Source: Lamprocystis purpurea DSM 4197 | GTDB lineage: Bacteria > Pseudomonadota > Gammaproteobacteria > Chromatiales > Chromatiaceae | Length of the DNA: 64,000 bases | Assembly (NCBI RefSeq): GCF_000379525.1 | Contig: NZ_KB902505.1 | Coordinates: 1,820 to 65,819, forward strand | Reading direction: 5' to 3' | Part shown: positions 55,945-64,000 of the stretch, one piece after another | How positions within the stretch are numbered: position 1 is the first letter of the stretch | Layout of the letters: each line of letters begins with the position of its first letter | Notes under the pieces: model-generated | What the model saw: the letters and a program-made list of their open reading frames with translations, nothing else | What the model was told of the DNA's origin: nothing | Database searches by the model: none | Made by a program: the position numbers and the translations under genes

Positions 55945-57036
55945 ATGCCATCCATCGGAGCCTCTCGCGTGACCCAGGAATCGCCGCCACCCCCGTCCCT
56001 CAGCTACCGTGATGCCGGCGTCGATATCGACGCGGGCGCGGCCCTGGTCGAGCGGATCAAGCCGCTGGCTGCCGCCACCTTCCGCCCGGGCGTGGTGACC
56101 GGACTGGGCGGCTTCGGCGCACTGTTCGCACTGCCCATCCAACAGTATCGGGAACCCATCCTGGTCTCCGGCACGGACGGGGTTGGCACCAAGCTCAAGC
56201 TCGCCATCGCGCTCAAGCGCCACGACACCATCGGCATCGATCTGGTCGCGATGTGTGTCAACGACATCCTGGTCAGCGGTGCCGAGCCCCTGTTCTTTCT
56301 GGATTATTACGCCTCCGGACGGCTGGATTTGGAGGTCGCCACCGCGGTCATCACCGGCATTGCCCGCGGCTGCGAACTGGCGGGCTGCGCCCTGACCGGC
56401 GGTGAGACCGCCGAGATGCCCGGCATGTACGGCGCCGACGACTACGATCTGGCGGGTTTCTGCGTCGGCATTGCCGAACGCTCCGAGCTGATCCTGCCGG
56501 AACGGGTGCGCCCCGGTGACCGACTGATCGGAATCGGCTCGTCCGGCCCCCACTCCAACGGCTACTCGCTGATCCGCAAGGTCATCGAGGTCACCGGGGC
56601 GGACCTGAACACCGACCTGGAGGGAGAGACCCTGGGCGCCCGACTGCTCGCCCCGACGCGCATCTACGTGCGCTCGGTGCTGCCGCTGACACGGGCGCTG
56701 CGCGTCCATGCACTGGCGCACATCACCGGCGGCGGCATCACCGAGAACCTGCCGCGGGTGCTTCCGGAAGGGACCTGTGCGCGGGTCGACACGGGCAGTT
56801 GGCAGCGCCCGGCGGTCTTCGACTGGCTACAGCGCCAAGGCGGGATCGCTGAGGCCGAGCTGCGCCGCACCTTCAACTGCGGACTGGGGATGGTGGTTTG
56901 TGTGGCCCCGGAGGACGCCGACACCGCGCTGGCGATGCTGACCGCGGCCGGGGAACAGGCGTGGCCGCTCGGTGCGGTCGAGTCGACATCCGGCGCGCCG
57001 CGGGTGATCTACGCCGATGATGCGGACCATGACTGA
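55945..57036 (+). CDS. purM: Phosphoribosylformylglycinamidine cyclo-ligase
   Basis: 363 residues. AIR synthetase, fifth step of purine synthesis. Motifs: [46 protein letters not shown] (ATP/FGAM loop), [31 protein letters not shown] and [15 protein letters not shown]. The N-terminus is about 12 residues longer than usual; a GTG at 55969 is an alternative start. Overlaps purN, as in many gammaproteobacteria. Confidence 0.97.
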   Translation: MPSIGASRVTQESPPPPSLSYRDAGVDIDAGAALVERIKPLAAATFRPGVVTGLGGFGALFALPIQQYREPILVSGTDGVGTKLKLAIALKRHDTIGIDLVAMCVNDILVSGAEPLFFLDYYASGRLDLEVATAVITGIARGCELAGCALTGGETAEMPGMYGADDYDLAGFCVGIAERSELILPERVRPGDRLIGIGSSGPHSNGYSLIRKVIEVTGADLNTDLEGETLGARLLAPTRIYVRSVLPLTRALRVHALAHITGGGITENLPRVLPEGTCARVDTGSWQRPAVFDWLQRQGGIAEAELRRTFNCGLGMVVCVAPEDADTALAMLTAAGEQAWPLGAVESTSGAPRVIYADDADHD

Positions 57037-57706
57037 GGCCGCCGCCGGCGTGGGGCCGCCGCTCTCCGTGGTCGTGCTGATTTCCGGGTCCGGCAGTAAC
57101 CTTCAGGCACTGATCGATGCACAGGGCGCCTGGCCCTATCGCATCACCGCGGTCGTCAGCAACGAGCGGACCGCCTTCGGTCTGGAACGGGCACGCCGCG
57201 CCGGCATCCCGACCGCGGTGGTCAGCCATCGCGCGTGCGCGGATCGGGCGGCCTTCGATCAGGCCCTGACCGCGGCGATCGACCGCCACGCGCCCGGCTT
57301 GGTCGCGCTGGCCGGTTTCATGCGGATCCTCACCCCAGGGTTCGTCGCGCATTATGCCGGACGGATCCTCAATATCCACCCGTCACTGCTCCCCAAATTC
57401 CGCGGTCTGAACACCCATCGCCGCGCCCTGGAGGCTGACGAGCAGGAACATGGTGCAAGCGTCCATTTCGTCACCGCCGAACTGGACGGCGGCCCAGTGA
57501 TCCTGCAGGGCCGGGTACCGATCCTGCCGGGGGATGATCCGGAGCAACTGGCCGCGCGCGTGCTGGCGGCGGAGCATCGGCTCTACCCGCGGGTCGTCGG
57601 TTGGTTCGCCCAGGGGCGGCTGCGGCTCGGGGCGGATGGCCGGGCGCTGTTCGACGGGGCAGCGCTCAACGCGCCGCTGCGCCTGGACGATCAGACACCC
57701 GGTTAG
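57029..57706 (+). CDS. purN: Phosphoribosylglycinamide formyltransferase
   Basis: About 225 residues. GAR transformylase using 10-formyl-[17 protein letters not shown] (phosphate loop), [28 protein letters not shown] with catalytic Asn and His, and [15 protein letters not shown] with the catalytic Asp. The ATG at 57029 overlaps the purM stop (ATGACTGA); an in-frame ATG at 57017 would overlap more. Translationally coupled to purM. Confidence 0.96.
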   Translation: MTEAAAGVGPPLSVVVLISGSGSNLQALIDAQGAWPYRITAVVSNERTAFGLERARRAGIPTAVVSHRACADRAAFDQALTAAIDRHAPGLVALAGFMRILTPGFVAHYAGRILNIHPSLLPKFRGLNTHRRALEADEQEHGASVHFVTAELDGGPVILQGRVPILPGDDPEQLAARVLAAEHRLYPRVVGWFAQGRLRLGADGRALFDGAALNAPLRLDDQTPG

Positions 57707-57740
57707 GCCTGGCGCAATACGCCAATCATCCCGCAACCGC

Positions 57741-57860
57741 TCCCAGTCGCTATCGCTATCGTTATCGTTGTCGTAATCGTAATCGACTGATTTTCGCCAC
57801 TGTGAGGCATGATCGAGGCTCGGTCGGGCCGATTACGACAACGACAACGACAACGATCGG
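57741..57860. repeat. Inverted pair of the GATTACGACAACGA motif after purN
   Basis: An inverted copy (57757-57780), preceded by a TCGCTATCGCTATCGTTATC hexamer tract, faces a direct copy (57831-57860) extended by one extra ACGACA unit. The pair could fold into a long hairpin. It sits between convergent purN and the DUF6489-like gene. Confidence 0.7.
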
Positions 57861-57890
57861 AAACGGCAGCAATCGATCCGGCGTGCTGCG

Positions 57891-58166
57891 CTAGGTCCCG
57901 GTCTTGCTATTGCTGGTGTCAACGGATCGCTCACTACTCCCCGCGGAGAACCCCGCCGTCAGCATCTTCTGGAACATGTCCCAAGAGGCCATGGTACCGG
58001 CCATATAGGGCTGGAACAGCTTCATTGGGTCATAGCCATCGACGCCCGCCGTCATGCGCGTGCGAATATCGTCCATCAGTTGCTGCTGGAACGCCTCGAC
58101 ATCGGGCAGACCGACCAGCTTACGCATTTCGGCGGGGGTGATATCGAAGTTGAGTGTGATCTTCAT
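57891..58166 (-). CDS. DUF6489-like small protein
   Basis: 91 residues. MKITLNFDITPAEMRKLVGL and the pattern PDVEAFQQQLMDDIRTRM / GVDGYDPMKLFQPYM resemble DUF6489 proteins, small amphipathic proteins of proteobacteria of unknown role. No signal peptide or membrane helix. A phasin-like surface role on granules would fit the composition but is speculation. Confidence 0.65.
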   Translation of the reverse strand: MKITLNFDITPAEMRKLVGLPDVEAFQQQLMDDIRTRMTAGVDGYDPMKLFQPYMAGTMASWDMFQKMLTAGFSAGSSERSVDTSNSKTGT

Positions 58167-58315
58167 GAACGAGTCCTCGAATGTCGGTTTCTCGGGCGGT
58201 GCCGCACGCCAACCCGCCGCGCGGACTGCGCCTGCTCAGCACCCCTTATTTGTATCAGCCACTGTGACTGACCCAAGCGACCGCTGCAAGCCGTAAAAAC
58301 GAGGGCCGGGAACCG

Positions 58316-58777
58316 TCAATGACGACTGGTCCGCGGCACCGCGGCCGTCGGCACCGGCTCATCCACCGCCAGCGTGCGCCGCACCCGGCGGCCAATCAAC
58401 ACACAGGCGCGCTCAAAGGCGCGGCTCGCCTCGCGGGCGTTCCAGTCCCAGTCGGACGGATGGGAGGCCGCCTCGAACTGCCAATGACCGGTCATCAGCA
58501 CGGCACCGATCCGCACCTCCAGGGTCCAGTCACGCCAGACCTGCTCTGGTTTGCCGTCCTCCACGAACTCCTGTTCCACCAACCGGACATAGTTTCCGGC
58601 GCTGTCGTCCATCGCCAACACATTGGATTGCACCAGAGATTCGTCCACACAGCTCACCCAACCCGTATGCACGGCACTCGCGGTACCCATCAAGGCGTGG
58701 ATCAGCAGGGCCGGTGTCGTGGCGAGCATGAGCGGCGTCTCCCAATCCGGCTCATCCGTATCGACTTCGTTGGTCAT
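58316..58777 (-). CDS. Conserved hypothetical protein
   Basis: 153 residues, cytoplasmic by composition, with an acidic N-terminus (TNEVDTDEPDWETPLML) and a Trp-containing core (WRDWTLEVRIGAVLMTGHWQ, HPSDWDWNAREASRAFERAC). AGGGGG lies about 6 nt before the ATG at 58777, which supports translation. I do not recognise the family. Separate from the DUF6489-like gene by 149 bases on the same strand. Confidence 0.65.
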   Translation of the reverse strand: MTNEVDTDEPDWETPLMLATTPALLIHALMGTASAVHTGWVSCVDESLVQSNVLAMDDSAGNYVRLVEQEFVEDGKPEQVWRDWTLEVRIGAVLMTGHWQFEAASHPSDWDWNAREASRAFERACVLIGRRVRRTLAVDEPVPTAAVPRTSRH

Positions 58778-58934
58778 CGTTGCCCCCTAGTGTTTCGACC
58801 GCGGCACGCGGGCCTGCCAGGCCGCACAGTGTATACCGATCAGTCTTGCGTCTCAGGCGATTTGCAGGATGGGTTTACGCCCGGCGGCAAAAACCGGTAT
58901 GGTGCCATCCAAGCAAGACCAAGGGTACCAGTCG

Positions 58935-59777
58935 ATGAAGGTCGCGATCTTTTCAGATGTACAGGCCAACTTCCCGGCCATGGAGGAAGCGGTCGCACGC
59001 ATCCTCGCGTGGCGCCCGGAGCTGGTGGTCATGGCCGGTGATCTCGTCAACCGCGGCCCCAGGAGCCTGGACTGCCTGGAACTGTTCGACGGACTGCGGC
59101 ATGGTCAGGGCTGGCTGCCGGTGCAGGGCAACCACGAAACCTGGATCCACCGGTGCCGCCGCGAGGCGGCGCGCACGCCCCTGGAAGCGGATCTGCGGCG
59201 CTTTGCCGACTGGACCCTGGCCCAGGTGCAACCGCGACTGGACGCCATGACCGACTGGCCGGATCACCTGTGCTTCCACGGCGGCACCGATGATAGCTGG
59301 GTGCACGTCACCCACGGCACCATGGCCAGTAACCGCGAAGGGATTTCGGCCGGGGTCCCGGATGAGGCGCTGCGCGGCAAACTCCCCCCCGACATCGCGC
59401 TCTTCGTCACCGCCCACACCCATCGGCCGCTGGAACGGGTGCTGGACGGCACCCCGATCCTCAACGTCGGCTCGGTCGGCTCCCCGTTCGACGGCGATCC
59501 GCGCGGGAGCTATGCCCAACTGGAGTGGCACGGCGGGCGCTGGCATTGGCAAATCCTGCGCTTCGACTACGATCGCGACCAGGCGCAGCGCGACTTCCTG
59601 GAATCCGGCTTCATCGAGGAGGGCGGCCCGCTGGCGCGCATCCTCTACGAGGAATGGCGTCAGGCGCGGCTGTTCATGCCGCTGTGGCGGCGCGACTTCG
59701 AGCCCGCGGTCCTGGCCGGCGAGCGCGCCCTGGCGCCGGCGGTCCAGGATTTTCTGGCCCACATCGACGCGCCCTGA
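58935..59777 (+). CDS. Metallophosphoesterase (DUF2437/ApaH-like fold)
   Basis: 280 residues. Calcineurin-type motifs: VAIFSDVQANFPAMEEAV (D; DxH replaced by DxQ), MAGDLVNRGPRS (GDxxxRG), VQGNHETWIHRC (GNHE), VHVTHGTMASN (H) and FVTAHTHRPLERVL (HTH). The Gln in place of His at the first site is common in YfcE/PrpE-like members. The substrate is unknown. The ATG at 58935 (MKVAIF) is the natural domain start; the frame opens earlier, at 58869. The exact subfamily name is a guess. Confidence 0.85.
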   Translation: MKVAIFSDVQANFPAMEEAVARILAWRPELVVMAGDLVNRGPRSLDCLELFDGLRHGQGWLPVQGNHETWIHRCRREAARTPLEADLRRFADWTLAQVQPRLDAMTDWPDHLCFHGGTDDSWVHVTHGTMASNREGISAGVPDEALRGKLPPDIALFVTAHTHRPLERVLDGTPILNVGSVGSPFDGDPRGSYAQLEWHGGRWHWQILRFDYDRDQAQRDFLESGFIEEGGPLARILYEEWRQARLFMPLWRRDFEPAVLAGERALAPAVQDFLAHIDAP

Positions 59778-59880
59778 TTCCTTGCCGCGGTGCTCAACCA
59801 GGACGAGCACCGGACGGCCGCGACGATCCGGCCCGCCGGTCCCCGCGGTACGCAAACGAACCTTATGATAGTGAAATCTC

Positions 59881-60750
59881 ATGGCAGACACCGACAGCAT
59901 CCGCCGTTTCCTCTTTGAAGACACCGGCATCCGCGGAAACCTGGTCCACCTGGACGCCAGTTGGCGCGCCGTGCTCGACGCCCACCCCTATCCGAAGGCG
60001 GTGCGCGTCCACCTGGGCCAATCCCTGGCAGCGGTTGCACTGCTCAGTGCCATCGTCAAGTTCGAGGGCTCCCTGATTCTGCAGGTGCAGGGTGAGGGCC
60101 CGCTGCGCACCCTGGTCGCGCAGGCCACCAGCGCGCGCACCATCCGCGGCGTGGCCCGCTGGGAGGATGAGGTTCCCTACGGCGGGAGCCTGCCCGAGTG
60201 CTGCGGCGCCGGCCGCCTGGTGTTGACCATCGAGCGCGGTGACGGCTCACCCTATCAGGGGGTCGTTCCACTGGTCGGCGACGACATTGCGCAGGCCCTG
60301 GGGCGCTATTTCGAGGCGTCTGAGCAGATCCCCACCCGGCTGTGGCTGGCCGCCGACGGATCGCGTGCGGCCGGCCTGCTGCTGCAACGCCTGCCCTCCG
60401 ATGCCGACAGCGATGACTGGGGACGCGTCGGCCTGCTGGCCGCCACCGTCAAGCCCGCCGAACTCCTGGAACTGCCCGCCGCCGAACTGCTGCGCCGACT
60501 CTTCAACGAAGAATCGGTTCGCCTCTTCGACTCCGAGCCGATCGCCTTCCGCTGCGGCTGCTCGCGCGCCCGCATCGAGGACATGCTGCGCATCATGGGC
60601 GAGACCGAGGTCCAGTCGATCGTCACCGAACAGGGCGAGTTACAGGTCACCTGCGAATTCTGCAACCGCACCTACCGACTGGATGCCGTGGACGCGGGGC
60701 AGTTGTTCGCGGCGAGCACCAGGCACGCGTCGCCAACCCTGCGCCAATAA
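59881..60750 (+). CDS. hslO: Redox-regulated chaperone Hsp33
   Basis: 289 residues. Holdase chaperone activated by oxidation and unfolding. The C-terminal redox switch is complete: C225-x-C227 in FRCGCSRARIEDML and C258-x-x-C261 in VTCEFCNRTYRL, which bind zinc when reduced. The N-terminal substrate-binding domain starts FLFEDTGIRGNLVHLDASW. ATG at 59881; stands alone. A MITE is inserted 30 bases past its stop. Confidence 0.96.
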   Translation: MADTDSIRRFLFEDTGIRGNLVHLDASWRAVLDAHPYPKAVRVHLGQSLAAVALLSAIVKFEGSLILQVQGEGPLRTLVAQATSARTIRGVARWEDEVPYGGSLPECCGAGRLVLTIERGDGSPYQGVVPLVGDDIAQALGRYFEASEQIPTRLWLAADGSRAAGLLLQRLPSDADSDDWGRVGLLAATVKPAELLELPAAELLRRLFNEESVRLFDSEPIAFRCGCSRARIEDMLRIMGETEVQSIVTEQGELQVTCEFCNRTYRLDAVDAGQLFAASTRHASPTLRQ

Positions 60751-60780
60751 CTGTCAGAATGTAGGATGCGGTGAGGCACG

Positions 60781-61006
60781 GACACTGGTGGCGAATTGCG
60801 CCCACGATCCGCCGCGCCGGCTTGGCTCAGACCCGGAATATCTCACGCCAAGGCGCCAAGATTCTTCAAGGCGCGATCAGAACCGGAGGCGCTCGCGGGG
60901 TGACGAGGGTCACCGCAGGATTGCGCGCTTCTTGGCGTGCTTGGCGCCTTGGCATGAGATACGTTCTTTCCAGACTCCGCGGTCGGGAGAATTCGCCGCC
61001 AGTGTC
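60781..61006. mobile_element. MITE family 2, copy 1 (226 bp, 7-bp target duplication)
   Basis: Ends GACACTGGTGGCGAATT and AATTCGCCGCCAGTGTC are inverted repeats with one mismatch in 17. AGGCACG lies directly outside both ends (60774-60780 and 61007-61013). An inner inverted repeat is also present (TCTCACGCCAAGGCGCCAAG against CTTGGCGCCTTGGCATGAGA). No protein is encoded. A sister copy is at 62583-62823. Confidence 0.87.
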
Positions 61007-61057
61007 AGGCACGAACCGCATCATCCGCGATCCCACAGTTCGCAGCACCGCAGGCAC

Positions 61058-61182
61058 CGGCCTCGGTCAAAATTCCGGCCACTTGGGCTCGCCGGGTGCG
61101 TCGTCAGGCCATCCTGGCCTGACACCGTCAGGGCTGGAAGCCCTGACTACGCACGCCGTCGGCCGGGATTACGATCAAGGCC
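61058..61182. mobile_element. MITE family 1, copy C (125 bp, 8-bp target duplication)
   Basis: Inverted relative to the copies at 16675 and 53530. CAGGCACC flanks both ends (61050-61057 and 61183-61190), a perfect 8-bp duplication. The ends read GGCCTCGGTCAAAATTCCGG and CCGGGATTACGATCAAGGCC. It lies 84 bases upstream of nupC, so it may affect that gene's promoter. Confidence 0.87.
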
Positions 61183-61265
61183 CAGGCACCAAACACGCTC
61201 ATTTCCGGCTAAACTGCCCCTTCGGATTGAACCGACCCCCGACCGACCTACCGGATGCAGCCTTT

Positions 61266-62525
61266 GTGAGCGACCTCCCCAGCCTGTTGCAACCCCTCCT
61301 CGGCCTGCTCCTGATCACCGCGCTGGCCTGGGGCCTGAGCGAGGACCGCCGGGCGGTGCGTCCGCGGCTCGTCATCGGCGCCCTGGCGCTGCAACTCCTG
61401 CTCGCCGTCGTGCTGCTCAAGCTGCCCGCCGCCAAGGGCTTCTTTCTCGGCCTGAACCAACTGGTGCTCGCCATCCAGGCGGCGACCCAGGAGGGCACCG
61501 CCATGGTCTTCGGCTACCTGGGCGGCGGGCCACTGCCCTTCGACCTGGTGCGCCCCGAGAACAGCTTCGTGCTGGCCTTCCGCGCCCTGCCCCTGCTGCT
61601 GGTCATCAGCGCGCTCTCGGCCCTGCTGTTCCATTGGCGCATCCTGCCGCTGGTAGTCCAGGGGTTCGCCTGGGTACTGCGCCGCACGCTCGGCACCGGC
61701 GGGCCGCTCGGCCTGGCCGCCGCCGCCAACGTCTTCGTCGGCATGACCGAGGCCCCGCTGCTGATCCGGCCCTATCTCGCGGGCCTGTCGCGCAGCGCCC
61801 TGTTCGGCGTCATGACCTGCGGCATGGCCACCGTGGCCGGCACCGTCATGTTCCTCTATGCTGGCATCCTGGGGCCGGTGATCCCGGACGCCATGGGCCA
61901 CATCCTCACCGCCTCGCTCATCAATGCCCCGGCCGCGCTCCTGATCGCCGGCCTGCTGGTTCCGGAGACGCGCGATGCTGCCGCCGCGGACCCCGTGCCC
62001 ATCGTCCCCGAGACCAACAGCGCCATGGACGCCATCACCCGCGGCACCCTGGACGCCATCCCACTGTGGCTGAACATCATCGCCATGCTGGTGGTCATGG
62101 TCGCCCTGGTCGGGATCTTCAATCAGGTCCTGGGACTGCTGCCCGACGTGGCCGGCGCCCCGCTGACCGCGCAGCGCGCCCTGGGCTGGGCCATGGCCCC
62201 GGTGGTCTGGCTGATCGGCATCCCCTGGGCCGAGGCCACCACCGCCGGCGCCCTGATGGGGGTCAAGATGATCCTGAACGAGCTGATCGCCTACCTCCAA
62301 CTCGCCGCCCTGCCCAACGGTGCCCTGAGCGAACGCAGCGCGCTCATCATGACCTACGCCCTGTGCGGCTTCGCCAACTTCGGCAGCCTCGGCATCCTGA
62401 TCGGCGGCCTGGGCGCCATGGCCCCGCAGCGGCGCCCCGAGATCGTCGGGCTGGGAATGAAATCCATCCTGGCCGGGACCCTGGCGACGTTGATGACCGG
62501 GGCGGTGGTGGCCATGCTGATCTGA
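61266..62525 (+). CDS. nupC: Concentrative nucleoside transporter (CNT)
   Basis: 419 residues with about 8-10 membrane helices. CNT core: VFGYLGGGPLPFDL, ALPLLLVISALSALLFHWRI, LGLAAAANVFVGMTEAPLLIRPYL (nucleoside- and ion-binding loop), MTCGMATVAGTVMFLY, TASLINAPAALLIAGLL, and the C-terminal YALCGFANFGSLGILIGGLG. It imports nucleosides with H+ or Na+. The GTG at 61266 (VSDLPSLLQPLLG) is the family-like start; the frame runs open to 60771 through two MITEs, and that part is not protein. nupC is named by family; substrate range is not known. Confidence 0.9.
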   Translation: MSDLPSLLQPLLGLLLITALAWGLSEDRRAVRPRLVIGALALQLLLAVVLLKLPAAKGFFLGLNQLVLAIQAATQEGTAMVFGYLGGGPLPFDLVRPENSFVLAFRALPLLLVISALSALLFHWRILPLVVQGFAWVLRRTLGTGGPLGLAAAANVFVGMTEAPLLIRPYLAGLSRSALFGVMTCGMATVAGTVMFLYAGILGPVIPDAMGHILTASLINAPAALLIAGLLVPETRDAAAADPVPIVPETNSAMDAITRGTLDAIPLWLNIIAMLVVMVALVGIFNQVLGLLPDVAGAPLTAQRALGWAMAPVVWLIGIPWAEATTAGALMGVKMILNELIAYLQLAALPNGALSERSALIMTYALCGFANFGSLGILIGGLGAMAPQRRPEIVGLGMKSILAGTLATLMTGAVVAMLI

Positions 62526-62582
62526 TCAAGGAGCGCCGACTTTGGTCATCGTACCCGCAGACAAGTGGTGCGGTTCGCTCCT

Positions 62583-62823
62583 GACACTGGTGGCGAATTG
62601 CGCCCACGCGGGCACATCCGCCGAACCGGCTTGGCTCAGACCCGGAATGTCTCACGCCAAGGCGCCAAGACGCCAAGGGTCTTCAAGGCGATAGCGAAAC
62701 CGGGGGCGCTCGCGGAGTGACTGGGGTCAACACAGAATTGCGCTCTTCTTGGCGTGCTTGGCGACTTGGCGTGAGATAGGTTCTTTCCAGACTGCGCGGT
62801 CGGGAGAATTCGCGGCCAGTGTC
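62583..62823. mobile_element. MITE family 2, copy 2 (241 bp, near-perfect 7-bp duplication)
   Basis: Same ends as the copy at 60781 (GACACTGGTGGCGAATT; right end reads AATTCGCGGCCAGTGTC). Flanks are CGCTCCT (62576-62582) and CGTTCCT (62824-62830), six of seven identical. It has an extra ACGCCAAG-type unit and other short insertions compared with copy 1. The two copies lie in the same orientation on either side of nupC. Confidence 0.85.
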
Positions 62824-63012
62824 CGTTCCTCACCGCTTCCTACCGAGCCCTGATGCCCACAACGAGGAGGACAAGCTGACGGTTGGCGCGACATCCCGGG
62901 CGGGCGAACAGACAAACCCGCCGGTGCAGCTTCGCCGGAAATCGCCTACGATCGGCAGGCCCGCGTCGCAGTGCCGCATGCCGCCGCACAACCGATCCAC
63001 GGAGCCCGACCC

Positions 63013-63270
63013 ATGGCCACCCCCGCCCAACCCGACCCCCTGCGTGACCTCTACCGTGCCCTGCGGCGCGGGCGCCCTGCCGCTGGAACCGGACCACCCC
63101 TGGTACGTGCCGATTCACGCCGACGAACCGGCGAAGGACCCGATCCTGCGGCTCTGGCAGCGGCTCGATCTGGCCGAGTCCGAGAGCGTCCATCTGCTCA
63201 CCGGCTTTCGCGGCAACGGCAAGAGCACCGAACTGCGGCGCCTGCGCAAGTTTGTTTGGGACGGAGTTTT
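63013..63270 (+). pseudogene. Truncated, frameshifted P-loop ATPase
   Basis: From an ATG at 63013 the sequence reads MATPAQPDPLRDLYRALRRG. The continuation PLEPDHPWYVPIHADEPAKD to RLWQRLDLAESESVHLL is in another frame, so a frameshift lies near 63070-63085. The P-loop is intact (TGFRGNGKSTELRRLRK). After residue K the protein stops matching anything and runs into the 33-bp palindrome at 63273. It is the N-terminal stub of an AAA-type ATPase of unknown role. Confidence 0.65.
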
Positions 63271-63272
63271 CG

Positions 63273-63356
63273 GTAGGATGGGCAGAGCGAGAGCGATGCC
63301 CATCCTCACGCATCGCGGTGGCCGGATGGGCATCGCTCTCGCTCTGCCCATCCTAC
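63273..63356. repeat. REP-pair palindrome with perfect 33-bp arms
   Basis: Arms 63273-63305 and 63324-63356 are exact reverse complements (beginning GTAGGATGGGCAGAGCGAGA), with an 18-base loop. Both outer ends carry the GTAG/CTAC box, as in the RAYT-linked REPs at 39447-40854, but the core sequence is different. It lies exactly where the ATPase fragment ends. Confidence 0.9.
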
Positions 63357-63454
63357 GCGCGTCTGCGACCGCACCCCACCATGAAGTTCTATTCGCGCTT
63401 TTCGCGTTCATTTGCGGCAAAATCCGCTTTCGCGATCCACTGACGGGGCTGACT

Positions 63455-63760
63455 ATGGGCGAAGACATCCGCGGCTATTGCTGGAATTGCGGTCATGGAC
63501 TGACCCGGCTCGATCTGGGGCGCGAGACCGACTGCCCCGGCTGCAACAAGCCGACGCACTGCTGCCGCAACTGTCGGCATTTCGCCCCAGGGCGGCCGAA
63601 TGAGTGCATGGAGCCCCAGGTGGAGCGAGTGGTCGATAAGATCCGCTCCAACTTCTGCGAGTTCTTCGAGCCCAACTCCAAGGCGCCGACAGACACCGCG
63701 GTCGTGGACGCCGACGCCCTGCGGCGAGCGGCCGAGTTGCTGTTCGGCCCGCGTCAGTAG
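63455..63760 (+). CDS. Small cysteine-rich zinc-ribbon protein
   Basis: 101 residues from an ATG at 63455, with ACGGGG about 8 nt upstream. Nine cysteines lie in the first 70 residues: C9/C12 (CWNC), C27/C30 (CPGC), C36, C37, C40 (CCRNC), C51 and C68. Two zinc-binding ribbons are likely. NECMEPQVERVVDKIRSNFCEFFEPN is a conserved-looking second part. I do not know a function; DNA or RNA binding or a metal sensor are possible. The frame is open upstream through the palindrome, but that part is not related. Confidence 0.7.
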   Translation: MGEDIRGYCWNCGHGLTRLDLGRETDCPGCNKPTHCCRNCRHFAPGRPNECMEPQVERVVDKIRSNFCEFFEPNSKAPTDTAVVDADALRRAAELLFGPRQ

Positions 63761-63854
63761 CGCATTCGTTTCGGCAATTTCCCCCAATGACGACGTGCAA
63801 TAGGCTGACGGTGCCGTTGCGACCTCGATCATCGTTCCGGCCGGGCGCGTCGGG

Positions 63855-63906
63855 CCGCACAGCGGACCCTACGGTAAGGCCGCGTTCCGTAGGGTCCGCT
63901 GTGCGG
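63855..63906. repeat. 20-bp perfect inverted repeat
   Basis: CCGCACAGCGGACCCTACGG and its exact reverse complement are separated by 12 bases. GTAGGG occurs at the inner end of the arm. It overlaps the start of an 8-bp tandem repeat. Confidence 0.8.
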
Positions 63907-63934
63907 ACCAGCGGACCAGCGGACCAGCGGACCA
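63903..63934. repeat. 8-bp tandem repeat (GCGGACCA)x4
   Basis: Four perfect copies in a row, beginning in the right arm of the 63855 palindrome. The last 66 bases of the window hold nothing else I can identify. Confidence 0.8.
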
Positions 63935-64000
63935 CCGGCCTCAGTTTGGAACTGCCGGCGCCGACGCAACCGCGCCCAGGCCGCGCACGAATGTTATATG

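Noticed and set aside
60771..61265. N-terminal extension of the nucleoside transporter
   Set aside because: The open frame runs upstream of 61266 but consists of two MITEs with target duplications, not protein-coding sequence.
60239..62584. 781-codon plus-strand open frame
   Set aside because: Out of frame with hslO and nupC and spans two MITEs. The Arg/Ala/Pro-rich product is an artefact of GC-rich third positions.

Overview
The window is GC-rich chromosomal DNA of a gammaproteobacterium. The best guess is a purple sulfur bacterium of the Chromatiaceae or a close relative. Reasons are the lpxC-dciA-M23 peptidase-secA arrangement, a FabA with His70/Asp84 spacing, Hda, HslO, the PilT/PilU pair, the MutT-ThiE fusion, and a very dense load of small palindromic and MITE-like repeats. 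The genus is an inference; no rRNA or tRNA gene was found to test it.

Layout. 1-797: 3'-truncated gene for an exported protein. 1694-13626: first exopolysaccharide (EPS) locus, with a sulfotransferase, an EpsF/Wzz-like chain-length protein, a Wza-like export protein, an EpsG-type tyrosine kinase, a deacetylase-like protein, three glycosyltransferases, an EpsL-like outer-membrane barrel and an RmlD-like reductase. 14149-22098: housekeeping block lpxC, dciA, M23 peptidase, secA, argJ, MutT-ThiE fusion. 22415-34088: second polysaccharide locus, mostly on the minus strand, holding a Wzx-like flippase, an FkbM methyltransferase, glycosyltransferases, a Wzy/WaaL-like membrane protein, a GDP-mannose 3,5-epimerase homologue and a WecG/TagA transferase. 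Two methyltransferases and a DUF5672-like gene sit inside it on the plus strand. 34149-36437: pilU and pilT. 36790-37335: graveyard of IS5, HsdM and RAYT remnants. 37544 onward: moaA, a secreted protein, an intact REP-associated transposase (RAYT) with its REP array, a PEGA/sulfatase-modifying-factor protein and an L,D-transpeptidase. 44022-47316: ilvB-ilvN-ilvC. 47577-60750: DUF4124 protein, proS, fabA, rubrerythrin, cpdA, acylphosphatase, SoxW-like thioredoxin, wrbA, hda, a pgsA-like gene, purM, purN, small conserved genes, a phosphoesterase and hslO. 61266-62525: a NupC-type nucleoside transporter bracketed by MITEs. The right edge has a broken P-loop ATPase, a palindrome and a cysteine-rich zinc-ribbon gene.

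How the genes work together. The two sugar loci together encode nucleotide-sugar tailoring, glycosyl transfer, flipping, polymerisation, chain-length control and export, plus possible sulfation, methylation and deacetylation. This suggests one or two decorated extracellular polysaccharides. The other genes serve envelope lipid and protein export, amino-acid, purine and cofactor synthesis, twitching motility and redox defence.

The most unusual content is the repeats. (1) A RAYT gene has REPs on both sides. Its stop codon lies inside the GTAG box of one REP, and upstream there are five REP-pair units of exactly 141 bp plus a partial sixth. (2) A ~125-bp MITE family has three copies, two with perfect 8-bp target duplications. 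(3) A second MITE family of 226-241 bp has 7-bp target duplications on both copies, one either side of nupC. (4) A dispersed motif, GATTACGACAACGACAACGA, recurs five times, often as inverted pairs.
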